From contig QANU01058799.1 in the NCBI GenBank assembly GCA_003254905.1, positions 81,168 to 145,167 of the forward strand: a DNA stretch of 64,000 bases, given 5' to 3'. Made by a program: the position numbers and the translations under genes. Shown here one piece after another: positions 1-12,394 of the stretch. The first letter of the stretch is position 1. Every line of letters starts with the position of its first letter. Below the pieces are notes generated by a model. The model worked only from the letters and a program-made list of their open reading frames with translations. It ran no database searches and was not told where the DNA came from. The stretch is from Nissolia schottii (taxonomy: Eukaryota > Streptophyta > Magnoliopsida > Fabales > Fabaceae).

Positions 1-879
1 AATAAAACATTTAAAAAAGATCTTGTTTTTTTGTTTTAATTACGTGTGCATTTATTGTCGCGGAGATTTTGAAAATAAAAAAATAAAAAAGATAAAGTAA
101 AAAAAAAAAAGGAAAAAGGAAAGTGAGGTAGAGACCAAAAGTGGAAACTAACTGAAATTGGGAAAAACCAAAAGCAAAGCATTCGCAGTAGCACAAGGAA
201 GAAAGGGTTGACGGAGCAACTACACCCCACAAACAAAGTGACCCATCAAGTTCCCGTGTTAATTGCGAAACATTCTTGTGAGATGTTTCCCTTTCTTTCT
301 TTATTTAGTCAATTAATTAACGGTTTATAAACGGAGACATGTCCTAAATGCTAAATGTTGATGAGATATACATAAAGTCATACAATTTGATTTTTTATTT
401 TTTTTTTGGTTTTTTGTTTCACTAATAGGGTGTGTTTCGGTTTACTGCACTAATCACCTTAGGTCTATTAAAATAATTTGTAAATGTCATTAGACAAGAT
501 AGTAAGATTGTGTATCCGAGTACACGAGCTTTACATTCATGTGTCCATTTATTTCATCTTAACTTTTGAAATAAAGATCATTTATTGTATTTTTTATTTT
601 ATCTTTTTTAAGAAGATTCGAACGCATAACTCCTTAAACACAAGATTAAAAAAGATGTCACTTGAACTATGAGCTACTAACTATTAACCATTGAATTTGA
701 TTCTTGTTGAACTTCACTTATAAACATAAAAGTTGTTGTGTAAGAGTCTTAATTTATATTTATTTACTCACACCCATCACATGAAGTGTTAATTTACTAA
801 TTATTCATATATCTATTTCTAAATAGGAAGATGATTCTTTGTGATTTCTTAAATATACAAAGTGTGTAAGTGTGAGGTG
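1..879. other. AT-rich intergenic DNA, no gene seen
   Basis: Homopolymer runs and short open frames only. No frame shows conserved-looking protein, splice structure or RNA-gene boxes. A TTCGAAC-containing stretch near 613 resembles part of a tRNA B box, but no cloverleaf can be built around it. Confidence 0.6.
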
Positions 880-1240
880 TCAAATAGGGAATCCTCCCCC
901 ATTAGGCCATATTCTAAAAGGGCCTAAAAGGAGTAGGGCTCCAAAAAGCCCCTTATATAAAAAGCCTATAGGGTCTTAAGCTTGTAGGCATGGGTTAGCC
1001 CATAAGTCCATTGAAAGTAAAAAAGAAAAATTAATCTTTTTCACTTTTTTTGGATCTCTAATGTTGGCCTGCCAAAATAGCTCACTATAGGCCCCAGGAG
1101 CCTAGCCCACACCTAATTTATCTTTTTTTTCTTTTTACACTTTAAAGATGGATAGCAATAATGTTATTGGCTAACTCATGCTGATGCGACCCATGGGGCC
1201 CAAACAAGCCCATGAGCCTGGCCACACACATATATTTTTT
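880..1240. repeat. hAT-type terminal/subterminal sequence, GC-rich
   Basis: This stretch stands out from the AT-rich surroundings by many GGCC/GGGCC words, such as GGGCCTAAAAGG, TAGGCCCCAGGAGCC and CATGGGGCCCAAACAAGCCC. Such words are typical of the ends of plant hAT elements. It lies just downstream, in the sense of transcription, of the decayed hAT transposase at 1417-3510 and may be that element's end, possibly with a second short hAT MITE inside it (AGGTGTCAAATAGGG near 886, CCCACACCT near 1108). I could not find a clean target-site duplication. Confidence 0.45.
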
Positions 1241-1416
1241 CCCTTCCATTTTTACACTTTAAAGCCTATTTTTTATAATGGATTGGTTCCAAAATTTGTC
1301 AAAGATGATCACAAAAGTTTAATTTGTCAAATAAAGCGCATAATTGTAAATTATTACAATTTTTTTGTCTTAAAAAACCAAAAAACTAATCTTAATAACT
1401 AAATAGAACAACTTCG

Positions 1417-3510
1417 TTATTTATCTTCATCTTCATCATCATCATCATGCACACTAGACTCTTCATCTTCATCTGAAACTCAACCAATTGAGAAATAATG
1501 ATACAATTAGTCAAAATTATAAACAATTATTAAAAGTAATACACAACAAATTAGAAGATTACCATTAGAGTTAATCTCAAAGCCATTTAACCAATTTCTA
1601 GTGCAAACAAGAATTTCAAGTTTCAACATTCTCTAGAAGAGTCGAGCTTCTATACTTGGTTAAAACACATCCACCAATGCTAAATGCAAATTTTGATGTC
1701 ACAGTAGTAATTGGAATACTTTAACACATCTTTGACCATAATTGATAGCTTGGGAAACTTTTTCTTGTTAGTCTTCCAGTAGCTTAAGACATTAAAATCT
1801 TCATTGTCATCATCTAGATAAAGATCTAATTTAGTCTTTCCAGCAATAGATTTAGTCTCATTTTAAAACAATTTGAACTCCTGAAAGTGTACTTTAGATT
1901 TCTTTGACTTCCTTACTTCTTCAATTAACATACTGGATTCACTAGATGATTGAGATGACTGAGTGGCACTTGGAGCGTTGGAATTGTCTGCATATTCTCT
2001 GTAAAGATTTTCAACTTTTCTTTCACAATTCTTACCTTGTCCTTAAAGGTTAAAGGATCAAGTTTTTTTTTAGCAAAATTCAAAATTAACCAACTTTAAT
2101 TGGGGATCAAGAATGACTCTAAAAGCCAAAACTAAGGCCAAAACTAAGCTAAAATTTGTCCAGTATTTGTCGAATTTCTCCTTCATATTCTTGGACATGT
2201 CCTTAATCACATCATATTCATTATATTGATTTTCTTTCAGCGAGCATTGAATCTTCCAAACTTGCATGAAAAACAAGGTTGAAGTTAGGTAAGATGAACT
2301 AGAGATCAAGTTTCTAGTCTCATAGAAAGGTTCCAAGAATTCATAAATCTTCCCTACCATTCTTCATTCATCATGTGTTGGGAAACACTTGTAATTTATG
2401 TTCTTGACTTGAAGAAAATCAAATGTTTTTCTCAAATTTGACTGAACTCTCCAACATCATATGTGTTTAATTCAATTGAGTCAGAACATCTAATTTAAAC
2501 ATGGCCCATCAAGAACTCCAACTTGTTGTGCAAGCTCTTTGAAGTTAATCCTCCTCGCATCTTATCCTTTTACATACTTAACTCTTTCTCTAATTTTATA
2601 TGACGTGTCACTTTCCACATCCAAACCTTCTTGGACAATCAGATTAAGTATGTGAACAGAGCACCGAACATGAAAAAATTCCCCTTTGCACAGCAAATTA
2701 TTTTGCAAAAGTAGATAGACTTTTAAGATATTCTAAATCCTACCATTTGTAGTAGCATTGTCCAAAGTGATGGAAAACACTTTTTTATCAATACCACATT
2801 CTTGCAAACAATCAAATATAGAGGCTTGTAACTCAACCCCAATGTATGAAGGCTTCATTCGAGAGAATTTGAGAACTTTACTAATTAGTCTCCAACTCTT
2901 ATCCACAAAATGAGCTATTATGCAAATGCATCCCTTTGTGGTAGATGTTGTCGACAAATCAGAAGTAAAACAACTCTGTTAAGGATCCTAGACGTCACCT
3001 ACTTGAGTTTGTCTTTCTCTTCTGTATAAATTTGTTGAATATTTGCAACCACGGTGTTCCTACAGGGCATCACAACATCAAGGTTCATATAACTAACTCA
3101 TTCTCTAATCCCCTTGTACTCGACAAAGCTAAAAGGAATATCGTGTCGAATGATAGCCTTGGTAAGCAAATTTTGATGGGTCTTACTAAACGAAGTTAAA
3201 TGCTCCCCCTTTGTTAGCCAACATCCCGAGTTTGCGATTCCTTTACACCACTTATATGTCACTTTAAATGTGAAGTCCCATAACTAGTTCCAAACTTGGG
3301 GTTTTTCCCAACAAAAATATTGTTACCACACAAATTGAATGCAACTCTTTCAAAATCATCCTTATCTTTCTCTGCTATCATGAGAAACTTCCAGACATTT
3401 GAGGGTTCCTTCTTAGATAACCCACCAGTTTCACTCACAAACACTCTAGTAGGAGTTTCACCAACAACTCTGTCATCCATATTCATACTCTCAACATTCA
3501 CAGACTCCAT
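1417..3510 (-). pseudogene. Decayed hAT transposase (BED finger / RICESLEEPER type)
   Basis: Reading the minus strand in order, the pieces of a plant hAT transposase can be recognised. There is a start near 3510, then a BED-like zinc finger relic (SNVWKF ... NLCGNN ... GTSYGTSHLK, about 3259-3420, with first Cys missing). The hAT hallmark IIRHDIPFSFVEYKGIRE is near 3110-3160. A core segment with VDKSWRLISKVLKF and ITLDNATTNG lies at 2733-2957. A KYWTNFSLVLALV ... LDPQLKL segment lies at 2070-2200. The C-terminal dimerisation region (LSYWKTNKKKFPKLSIM, then IGGCVLTKYRS in another frame) is near 1600-1790. A final acidic exon ends DEDEESSVHDDDDEDEDK and stop at 1417. Several frameshifts and stops break the frame, so no active transposase is made. 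Family identity is secure; exact borders are not, and terminal inverted repeats were not resolved. Confidence 0.85.
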
Positions 3511-6326
3511 AATACTATTTTATAAATTCCTAAACATTGAAACAAACAAAAAATATATGAAAACCAAAACAAGCAAAACAAAATATCCAGAAACATAACA
3601 ACTATTCATAATCATTTCTAAATTTCTCACCTCCAAACACCCTCTTCATAGGTTTGACCCTATCCCATTTGAAAATAAGTATTTTTTTCTTAATTTGGTT
3701 AATATTTGTTCCCTGTACCTCAAATGATATACTTGATGAAATTTCGGCAACACTTCCCATTGTGGTAACATTTACCACGACCAAGTATGCACCCAAAGAA
3801 CAAAAGGAAATGTAGTGACTGAACTTTCATCAAGTGCATAATTTGATATATAAAAAAATAAGCATTAACCAAATTAAGAAAAAGTTTATTCTCAAATTAT
3901 CCGATTTGGACAATTCAAGATCCAATATAATGAACGGTACAAAAATGTACACATGCTCACGAATATTGAATCTCAAACGGGAAATAAGGTTTCACTCAAA
4001 ATAATTAACTATAATAAAAAAAAAATAGAATATACGACATAGCAGTTGACAAGCAATTCAAACAATCACAAAGACAGAATATAATAGAACATGACAGTCA
4101 ATAGCATCGCATCACTTTTTCTATAAAGCAACCCAACTCAATAACCTGATTGTGTTTTCTATAAAGAAAAAGTTATATATCAATTATGTATAAATCTATG
4201 TTTCTTCTATGATTTTGTTTCTTATTTGAAATTTGACGTAGATTCACTTTATCTGTCATATCACATTGTATAATTTCTGTGCATTTGCTTATATCTTTAA
4301 TTTTTACAATGTTTGGAAGAGTACACAATCATCAGAATTTTGCCACAAAAATAACGGTTACTTAAATATGTGGGAAGCACTACTACCTCAGCTTTGGACA
4401 GATCTAGTATAACTCTTGTAGAGTAAGAACTAAGAAGAATCTAATTGTGTGACCTACACCAAAATAAGAAAACTAAATCAAAAGAAAAATTACAACTCCA
4501 TAGGATTAGGGATACGATTCATAGGTCATTTATTTTGGTTTCTCTTTGTTTCTAAATATGCAAAAGTTACTAGGATCTATCCTTTTCACTCCTATAAGTG
4601 GTTTTCATTTTGTTGTGTTTAGAATTTTTTTTTTGGGACCAACCCACTTGGTGCTTGTATCTTAAAATCCTACTAAGACAAGAGAACAAGGTACAAACAA
4701 ACCAAAGGAACAAAATGAAAATAAATAAATTAAGAACACAAGTAACCAATCAAGTTTTATTAGCACAAAAAGGGAAGAGAATAGACTTTGTACTAATCAC
4801 CCAGCAGATGCTCTTTTAATTGATCAACTTTCCTAATTCTTCTTTGATTATTTGAATATCTCCACTTCCTCACCTCTCCATTTCTTTAAATGATCAAGGA
4901 TCTGTGCCTGCCATGTTCTGCTCTTTACAAAACATAAAGTGCATTAAATCATTAAAGTAAAAGTAAGATCCGTTGTCACTTTAATGATCCAATGATGATA
5001 TCTCTCACTTTAGAGGATCTCAATTTAGATAAGCATTACTCTAAAAATATATATAATTGACTAATTTTGTCTAACTTTTTGTGTTGACTTTTGTCAATTT
5101 TTATGTGACAATCAAATAATTGACTAATTATGATTTATTAATTAAAATCAAATCAAGAATACACACAAGCACACACATATAACCGATAATTTAATTTAAT
5201 ATATATTATTTATATTCTTTAAATCCTAATAAAGATTTTTTAAAACTCAACTTCTTTTTTGGTACATAAAAAAATCCAAATTTTTAAGTGATTTCTTGTA
5301 TCACTTCATTATTGACAGGGAAATTTGTTTTAAGATAACTATATTTTTACCTTTGAAATTAGAATCAAATAAAAAGGCATTCATTTTATTTTATCATCCC
5401 TTTTATTCAACATCCTAATAAATATTTGACAAATCACGACTGAATGGAATATATATTGATAAAAACATACTACATTTCATTTATGCAATAGCCACATGAA
5501 ATTCATTAATTAAAATAAACTTTATTCACGTACTTTCACACCTCTAATCTTTTGCATCCTAAATAATGAAAGTATAATCTATTTAATATGATTTATTTCA
5601 ATTTTTAAATAGAGATCAAATGACTGGAAAAAAATATATGAAAAATTGACAGGGAAATCTGGTTAATATGTTCTTACCAAATACATTTATATTAATAAAA
5701 GTTTAATTACTAAGATTTTTTTTGTTCATTAATTATCATTTAAATTTCATAATAAGTATCTAAATAAAATTCAACCAAAAAGTTTTTTTTGTATACGACC
5801 AAGGTGTCCACTAGTGCAGGCTTAATGACTAATCCTTTCGTTAGTTCGTAGAACAACCAAAAAAAGTTTGAAGTTACCACACAATTATAAAGAATATTAC
5901 AAACTTCATTATGCAATTAACCGGAAAAAAAAATCAACACGCCACGAAAAAGTCATACAATTAAGTTGAGAAACAATAAAAGATAGAAACAATATCATAA
6001 TTTTCAACTCAAGCAAATATACAAAATCAAACTCATGCATGAGTTCAAAAATAAAACTTGTCACAAAATCAGAAGCAAACACCACCAATTAGTGCTCTAT
6101 CTTTTTTTGATTTCTTTGATTTATCAGAAAGCGTCTCTTCTAATAAAGTCTTCACATGTATTGTCAAGAATCGGACCCTTAACCAAATGTTTAAGGAACC
6201 GAAATACTTTGTCTTTGGAACATCAATTATTATAATTCTTTGTCGACAAAAAAAATTAGTGAAGAACAAAAGTCATGATTAGTTTCAATCAAATTTAGAA
6301 TAAAGACCAAATATGAACAAAAAAAA
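3511..6326. other. Intergenic DNA, no gene seen
   Basis: Possible 5' leader or first intron of the hAT relic at its lower end; otherwise AT-rich sequence without recognisable protein. Short frames at 3602-3796, 4598-4819 and 6035-6282 have no recognisable motif and look like chance frames. Confidence 0.55.
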
Positions 6327-6500
6327 CACTATTAGAAAAACACTAAATAATAGGTTTATAAGGTTTCGACGTATTCTGCGTTGGATACTATTCATCGATA
6401 ATTAGCTCACTGATAACTAATTATTGGTGGATAATAAATCCGTCAATAACACATCTCAAAAACGATGCCATCCAAAATGTTTACCGATGGATATATCTGT
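6327..6500. mobile_element. CACTA (En/Spm-type) terminus
   Basis: Begins CACTATTAGAAAAACACTAA, which matches the usual plant CACTA terminal pattern (CACTA, then an A-rich stretch). It is followed by short direct and inverted subterminal words (TCATCGATAATTAGC, CACTGATAACTAATTATTGGTGGATAATAAATCC, ACCGATGGATATATC). Only this end is visible; I did not find a matching TAGTG end, so the element is truncated or the other end has diverged. Confidence 0.55.
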
Positions 6501-6924
6501 CAAAAAAATCCTATAATATAAAAAATGCTAAAAATATATAAAATAATTAATTAATACACAAATAAAAATAAATATTATTATTAATCATCATAATCAAAAT
6601 ACGTTAATTCAAAATACGAAACATATTCTTTATTACAAAAAATATGAAAGCTTACATCATGAGTGGTCAACAATGAATTATCTATCCTATGACTAGTAAA
6701 TACAACCCTAAACCCTAGTAAATAAAACCTAATTCGATCTTACAGTAGATATTATATTATTATTGTAGACTTTGTCATACAAAGATTGCTAGAGACTTGC
6801 CGTCTGTTGGCAACGGATTTCCTATCACTCTAGACATGATCATCTTTGACAGTGGGTAATTGTCTACTGACCGATCCATGACAAAACCCCAAAACTACTA
6901 GCCCTCAAATCATGGAAATGCATC

Positions 6925-7690
6925 TCGATGCATTACTGCATACCGAAAAGGATGATGGATATGAGAAGTGATATACATAAAATGAAAAAGTTAAGAGATG
7001 GTTATTGCTGTCTATGACCCCCAATATTATGAGGCAATATCTACTGCTCGAGATATTTGGAAGCTTTTTAGAACTGCAAGTCTTCACATTGAATCAAGGG
7101 GCTTTCAATCTGGTCACTGCATTAGATCGTTGTTACGAACTTGTGGGGTACCCAGAATGGTGGGATAATAACTGTGATTCTCGGAAAAGGCATTCAAGCA
7201 AAACCTCTTTTGCTGCGGTTGTGGAGATATTGATGGGAAATTAAATTATCAGGGTTGGTAGCAACAAGAGGTAATGGTGGTAAGGCTTTAAATTTATCTG
7301 AATTTATTTCCAATAAAACATGGATAATTGATTCAGGAGCCACAACCGTATGACATTTCACTCTAGGAAATTATCATCCCTAAAACAATCTTCCCATAAA
7401 TTTATTTCCTCACCACCTGTAACTAGTAACTGGGAAAGGGTCATTATCTCTCGTTAACAGTACTTTAAAATTAGATTTTGATTTAGTTGTCCCATATTTA
7501 GATTATAATATGCTATTAGTTTCTAAAATACTATTGTTTCATCTTGTGTTGTGATCTTTTGGCCTGAATGTTGTGTGTTTAAAGAGATTTAAATGAGGCA
7601 AAATGATTGGTTATGGTACTAAACGGGGGATTTTATATTATCTAGACTTGGAGTCACATAACTCAAGTGCAATACGCCAAACAATGTGAC
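6925..7690 (+). pseudogene. Ty1/copia gag-protease fragment, decayed
   Basis: Plus-strand translation gives pieces of a plant copia polyprotein in order. The gag core resembles 'W ... SMTP' followed, in a shifted frame, by YYEAISTARDIWKAF (about 6995-7065). Next is RCYELVGYPEWWD, the usual tail of the gag zinc-knuckle region (near 7120-7165). Then comes TWIIDSGAT, the aspartic protease active-site signature DSGA, near 7320-7345. Finally IGYGTKRGILYYLDLES, the pre-integrase segment, lies near 7600-7650. Stops and frameshifts separate these blocks and no LTRs are visible, so this is an old truncated copy. Confidence 0.8.
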
Positions 7691-8115
7691 AAATCTACGA
7701 AAATATAAATGATAATAAATTGGAAAACTAACTTGATTTATAACTTAAAATTTCGGCAATGAGAAAATCATTTTTTATTTATTTTAGAAACCAAAATAAC
7801 TTACACGTACACTTCACACTACAGAGACCAAAATGACTATTACCCAACTACCCCTTTATGATCCTTTGCATATAATATACAGTACATAATTGTATAATAA
7901 TATAAAATTCTTTTAAAAAAATACTAAAAGTAATGCTTCACAATCAAACTCTTGATCGAGATATACTTTCAGCTCTGGTTCTTTGCAAGAAAATTATTCA
8001 GATTATATTTTGTCATTGAGAATATATTCAATTGAGTAATTCACATTTCCGAGTATACATCTCTAGGAAATTCCTAGTATCAATAGTGAAAGAATGTGTA
8101 TACATGGAAGTAGTA
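7691..8115. other. AT-rich spacer; upper end probably 3'UTR of the TLC gene
   Basis: No coding signal. The last 100-200 bases before 8116 probably belong to the 3' untranslated region of the minus-strand gene that ends there; no poly(A) site can be fixed by eye. Confidence 0.45.
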
Positions 8116-11100
8116 CTAGGCTCGCTTGTTACGTTTTGCTTTTGCCAGAGTTTTAACCATACCCTTTGCAATCTTCCAGAACCAAAATATGTTCATCGTT
8201 GTCAGCACAGAAGGCACCACAATCAATGTGTAAAAGGCCAAAGGAAACACCTCCTTGACCTGCAAAATTAACAAAGCTAGAGTTTTCATTTCAATCTTGG
8301 GTGAATGTTCATTTTAGTTCTTAAAATTAAAAAATTAACCATTTAAACTTTAAAGTTGCAAAAAGTGATTCAAGTTAGCCTATGCGAACTTCACCCTAGA
8401 GATTAACTTGTCACTTTTTTTTTTCTTGCAACTTCATAGATCAAATTGTTCATTTCTTAATTTTGTGGACTAAAGTTTAAGACATATGTAACGGGGCCTA
8501 TGCTGACCTCATCAAAATGGGTCCAAATGTGAAAGAAAAAGAACACAAACAGGAAAACCCTAGCAACCTGCCACACAAACACAAAAGATAATAATTAAGC
8601 ACAAAATGTATAAAAGGATAAAATCAATCAAGCATATTATTAAGATTCTGTACCTGGAACTACCAAGAAAAGTAGTTCCACACTTGCATAGTTCCATTAC
8701 AACCACGGGAACTGAGAAACACCAAAGTTTGAAACCCATGCTTACATCTATTGGACATCAAAAGACTTAGGTTTCTCCATCTGTTGTTAAACAAACAAAT
8801 AGCTTCAGCATTTAAAGAATGTACTGTTTTAGTTGGATGTCATGTCACATACTTACACCTATATCATCATCATCATCATATTCTAGAAAGTATGACTAAC
8901 CTATACCTAATTTAATGGTGTTTGCTATTGTAGAAGCTATCCAAAGCTTAAGTGAGCTTATGATTTTATTTTTATTTCAGAAAAAAATTAGCATCAATAA
9001 AGTGTATTCAATCTTCATAAGGCTTCATACTTATATTTGCTATATAAAGTTTCATCTTGTCTAAACCCTTTTCACCATTGCTTTCGACTTGTGCCTTGCC
9101 TGAAATAATCTCTCGGCTTAGTGGAGATAAGGCTGTGTTACTTCTCTACTATATGAAAGCAGTTAAAGTTAAAGCACTCAAATAAAACTCATACATGGTC
9201 ATAATCAATTGCTTTAGGTCCTCACACAATCAATGCACAGTATTTCAAGACAGTTGAATAAGAGTTGAGGGTCAAGAGCATAATAGACCGTACCAACCAC
9301 CCGAGGAACATTGCAATGCCATTCACAATATAAAGTTTGGAGCTCTTGAGACCAGCAACATCCAAGTACCTGTACATGTAATTAATCTAATTAGTAACTC
9401 TCACAAAGCACCGGAAGGTAAAATGGATTTCTGAATAACAAGATTCACCATCTTAGATTTACAAAAGGAGTGGTGCTCTCGGATAATAGAACCATCAGCG
9501 CGTACATCTGAACTTGACCACTCAGCAGAGATACTATAATTGCAAACATGGATAGCCCGTGGTGTAGAATCTAAATGTAAATTAATCAAGTTGGTTAGCC
9601 ATTTATGAATTTCATATCACTTAGATATTGAGTTTCAATATATTATTAAAGTAAATATATATATATATATATATGTATATATAACAAAAAAGACCAATGT
9701 AAAAAATATAATGTTATTTTTCTAATGCATCATATAATGTATTAACAATAACAAGAGCATGCTTATACATTTCCTACTTAGTACTTACATATTCCAGACC
9801 CCCTAAAGCTGGAAAATACCAAAGAATCATCACCAGATCAATTGCAAAATAACCAATAGAAATCTGTACAAAGAAACATATTGAAAGAAAAGAGAACAGT
9901 TAAACCAACTGCAATAAATAAATTACAAAGAGAATCTTAACTATGTAATCTTAACTATGTTTAACAATAGCCTTGCCAATTAGATTGTTGTAAGAGTATC
10001 AACAAATTTTGCTTATAGCCATATCAACTTACCCCCAATACAGTATTTGATAGAGCGGATGATCTGTTAACAAGTAGCTTGTCATGTGAACCATCCTTGA
10101 AAATGTCTGATATGATCAGGAGGTAGAAAGAAGAAATTGATATGAAAAGAGAATGAAATGTAGAGATTCCCCTGCATTACAAAATGTGTCAATATTTGTA
10201 TTTAAAAATAATTAAAATAACCAATCAAATAGGAATCATTATGCATAGGCATTTTACCGATTATTCCATTCAATTCTCGTAGCACTGCTCAATTTGTTAT
10301 ATCCCTTGAACAATAGAGAACTCAAAGCACCAGTCGATCTATATACCTTCAAGAAGTAACAAAAAGGATCAAGCTTCGAATTCGCTTAAAAAATTATTTA
10401 ATAAGACTGGACATAAATTTGAAAATAAAAATGAAAAGGGAACAAAGCACATGTGATCATCATTATAAACCAAAAAGTTAATCCCATCTTAAAAAAGATT
10501 TTAGGATCTGAGGTTACAGAAGCAAACAGGTGGAGCTCATTTCCCTTATACCAAGACACAGTCATCAGAAAAAATAAAAATAAAAATAAAAAAAATTGCC
10601 AAAATCCAATGAAATATGATTTAAGACTCAAGCGTTACATTAATAACTTATTCATGGCATACAATATTTTCCCAACTAGTAAATCATCACAACTTGCTTG
10701 TGCTAAAAGATATTTTGGAGTAAAACAAGTAATTAACAAGATCAAACCATACCAATCTGATATAGAAGGAGCAATTCAAATAAACAAATCTTCTCTAACC
10801 AAGATTGAGAGGTTAACCACTACTGCAACTCATTCCGGAACTAGTCAAACATATTAATCCCACATTCTATACAAGCCTTAATTTAACAACTTCATCTTAA
10901 AAAGGCACAAACACAGTATTCACAAACAACACATATGTGGCTTAGAGTGTACAAGGCTTCAAGCTCCAATATATGGTTTATGGGGATATACAGTTTCCCA
11001 AACCATGAGAAGCAAAATAATAAAATTCAGCACCAATTATATAAGAAGGAGCTCACGAGAAAACATAAGATGACGCCCAAGAAGCCAGATCGCATCAACA

Positions 11101-11164
11101 TGGTTTCTTTGCTTGGAATAGCAGCATGGTCATGATAAGAAACAGAAGCAGAGAACAATTCCAT
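8116..11164 (-). CDS. TLC (TRAM/LAG1/CLN8) domain membrane protein
   Basis: Eight exons, all joined in phase: 11057-11164, 10258-10346, 10033-10171, 9789-9863, 9449-9570, 9294-9369, 8508-8567, 8116-8259, giving 270 residues. The protein is a multi-pass membrane protein of the TLC family. Recognisable blocks are KLSSATRIEWNNRG (residues about 54-67), SIGYFAIDLVMILWY, the central LHHGLSMFA with the family's conserved histidines, SESTTPFVNLRWYLD and the C-terminal MNIFWFWKIAKG with a basic tail. It resembles Arabidopsis At1g31300/At4g19645-type proteins. TLC proteins sit in the ER or other membranes and act in lipid synthesis, sensing or transport; the role of this plant subgroup is not known to me. 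The start at 11164 was chosen because it fits homologue length; the same frame is open to an ATG at 11290, which would add 42 residues. Exon 2 uses the acceptor at 10347, since the next AG breaks phase. Intron 7 carries a fold-back MITE. Confidence 0.88.
8315..8474. repeat. Fold-back MITE in TLC-gene intron 7
   Basis: The left half (TTTAGTTCTTAAAATTAA ... AAGTTGCAAAAAGTGA) is the imperfect reverse complement of the right half (TCACTTTTTTTTTTCTTG ... TTAATTTTGTGGACTAAA). The whole 160 bp could form one long hairpin in the transcript. Sits between exons 8508-8567 and 8116-8259 of the TLC gene. Confidence 0.7.
9655..9682. repeat. (AT)n microsatellite
   Basis: Alternating AT with one G interruption, in an intron of the TLC gene. 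Confidence 0.9.
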
Positions 11165-11330
11165 GTGAAACAAACAAACAAACACGATTACTGACACGTT
11201 CAAAGTTGAGGCTTCAGTCGAATAGAGAGAGAAATAGAAGCGGTTTGAAAAAGGTGAAGAGATTGAGGGAGTGGAAGATATGCATGACATGATATGATAT
11301 GAAGGGGGCTTTCAAGAAGAGAGCAAGGAA

Positions 11331-11967
11331 GATACGGAATCATCTTCTATTCCTTCTTTCTGTTCCACAAGCCACGCTCTTTCATGTTATTTGTTAGACT
11401 ATCTTTTTCAGTATTCATTGCTACATACTAATTTCTTGTCCTTACTGTCCAATTTTTTGTTTCTATTCATTTTTAAGCCTGTGTCAATTTAGTCTCTACC
11501 AAACAAAAATTTAATTTGGTTTCTATCAATTTTAAATTTGGATTAAGTCGGTGATTGTCAATTTTAAACTTAAGTAATTCATTCTACTTATTTACCCTTT
11601 ATAAATGTAATTAAATATATTTTAAAAAGTGTAGCTAAATATATTAATAACATTATCTTCAACTTTCCTACTCCCCTGTATTCCTCTTCCTCGTCTCTTT
11701 AGACAATTCCTCCTCAAACACCTGTCTTACTACATTGTCTATAGGTACTCCATTTTGGCTGTCTTGGGACAAGTGAAGGCAGAGCAATGACATGATGGAG
11801 GAGGAAGCGCCAGAGAAGCAAAGGGATTGAGATGGGAAAGGAAGGATAATGACGATAATATCATTAATGTGTTTAACTACACATTTAAAAATATATGTAA
11901 CCATACATATGAAGTATGGCTAAGCATAGGTAGAGCCTTGACTTGATCAAATTTTTCGAGACGGGGT
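11331..11967. other. Upstream region of TLC gene and old repeat DNA
   Basis: The lower part should hold the promoter of the TLC gene. From about 11480 the words 'TCAATTTAGTCTCTACC' and 'TCAATTTTAAATTTGGATTAAGTC' recur in inverted form near 12420-12540. This suggests an older repeat into which the MITE at 11968-12394 was inserted. The minus frame at 11668-11904 has no recognisable motif. Confidence 0.45.
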
Positions 11968-12394
11968 TCTTTATCTAAAAAAGCATAAGTCGCTTTTTTG
12001 TGTGTGATAAACAAAAATGCTACGGAGCTTTTGCTTTTAGCTTATAAGAACTGACGTGCTTTTGGGAGCCATCAAAAGTAGTTTTTTAAAGTTAATTTGT
12101 GCTCTTTAAAATATAAAAAGATTAAAAAACCTAAATTTATATAGAAATCAAACTTTATCCATTAAAATCTTGATTATCCATCATCATCGTTTTTATTATT
12201 TATTTTTATTATGATCATTTTATATTTTAGGAGCAATTTTATAATATATTTACCAAACACTATTTTGTAACTTTTGCTTATTAAAATTCGTTTTAATCAT
12301 ATTTTACCAAACAATACCGTTGTGACCTTTTAAAAACAATTTTTTAGGAGAACTCAACAGCTTTTGAAAAGCCATAACTTTACCAAACCAAGCC
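11968..12394 (-). mobile_element. PIF/Harbinger-type (Tourist-like) MITE, copy 1
   Basis: Ends ...TTTACCAAACCAAGCC followed by TAA. Aligns along most of its length to the element at 29823-30298 in inverted orientation, including GAGCTTTTGCT and CTTTATCCATTAAAATCTTGATT. The left end is eroded and its border is approximate. The family is inferred from the GGCTTGGTTTGGTAAA terminus and the 3-bp TTA/TAA target duplication seen in the other copy. Confidence 0.7.

Noticed and set aside
600-640. tRNA-like B box
   Set aside because: A TTCGAAC word is present but no acceptor stem, A box or cloverleaf can be built.
10453-10857. 134-codon plus-strand open frame
   Set aside because: It lies in intron 1 and is antisense to the TLC gene; Asn/Lys-rich composition typical of AT-rich chance frames.
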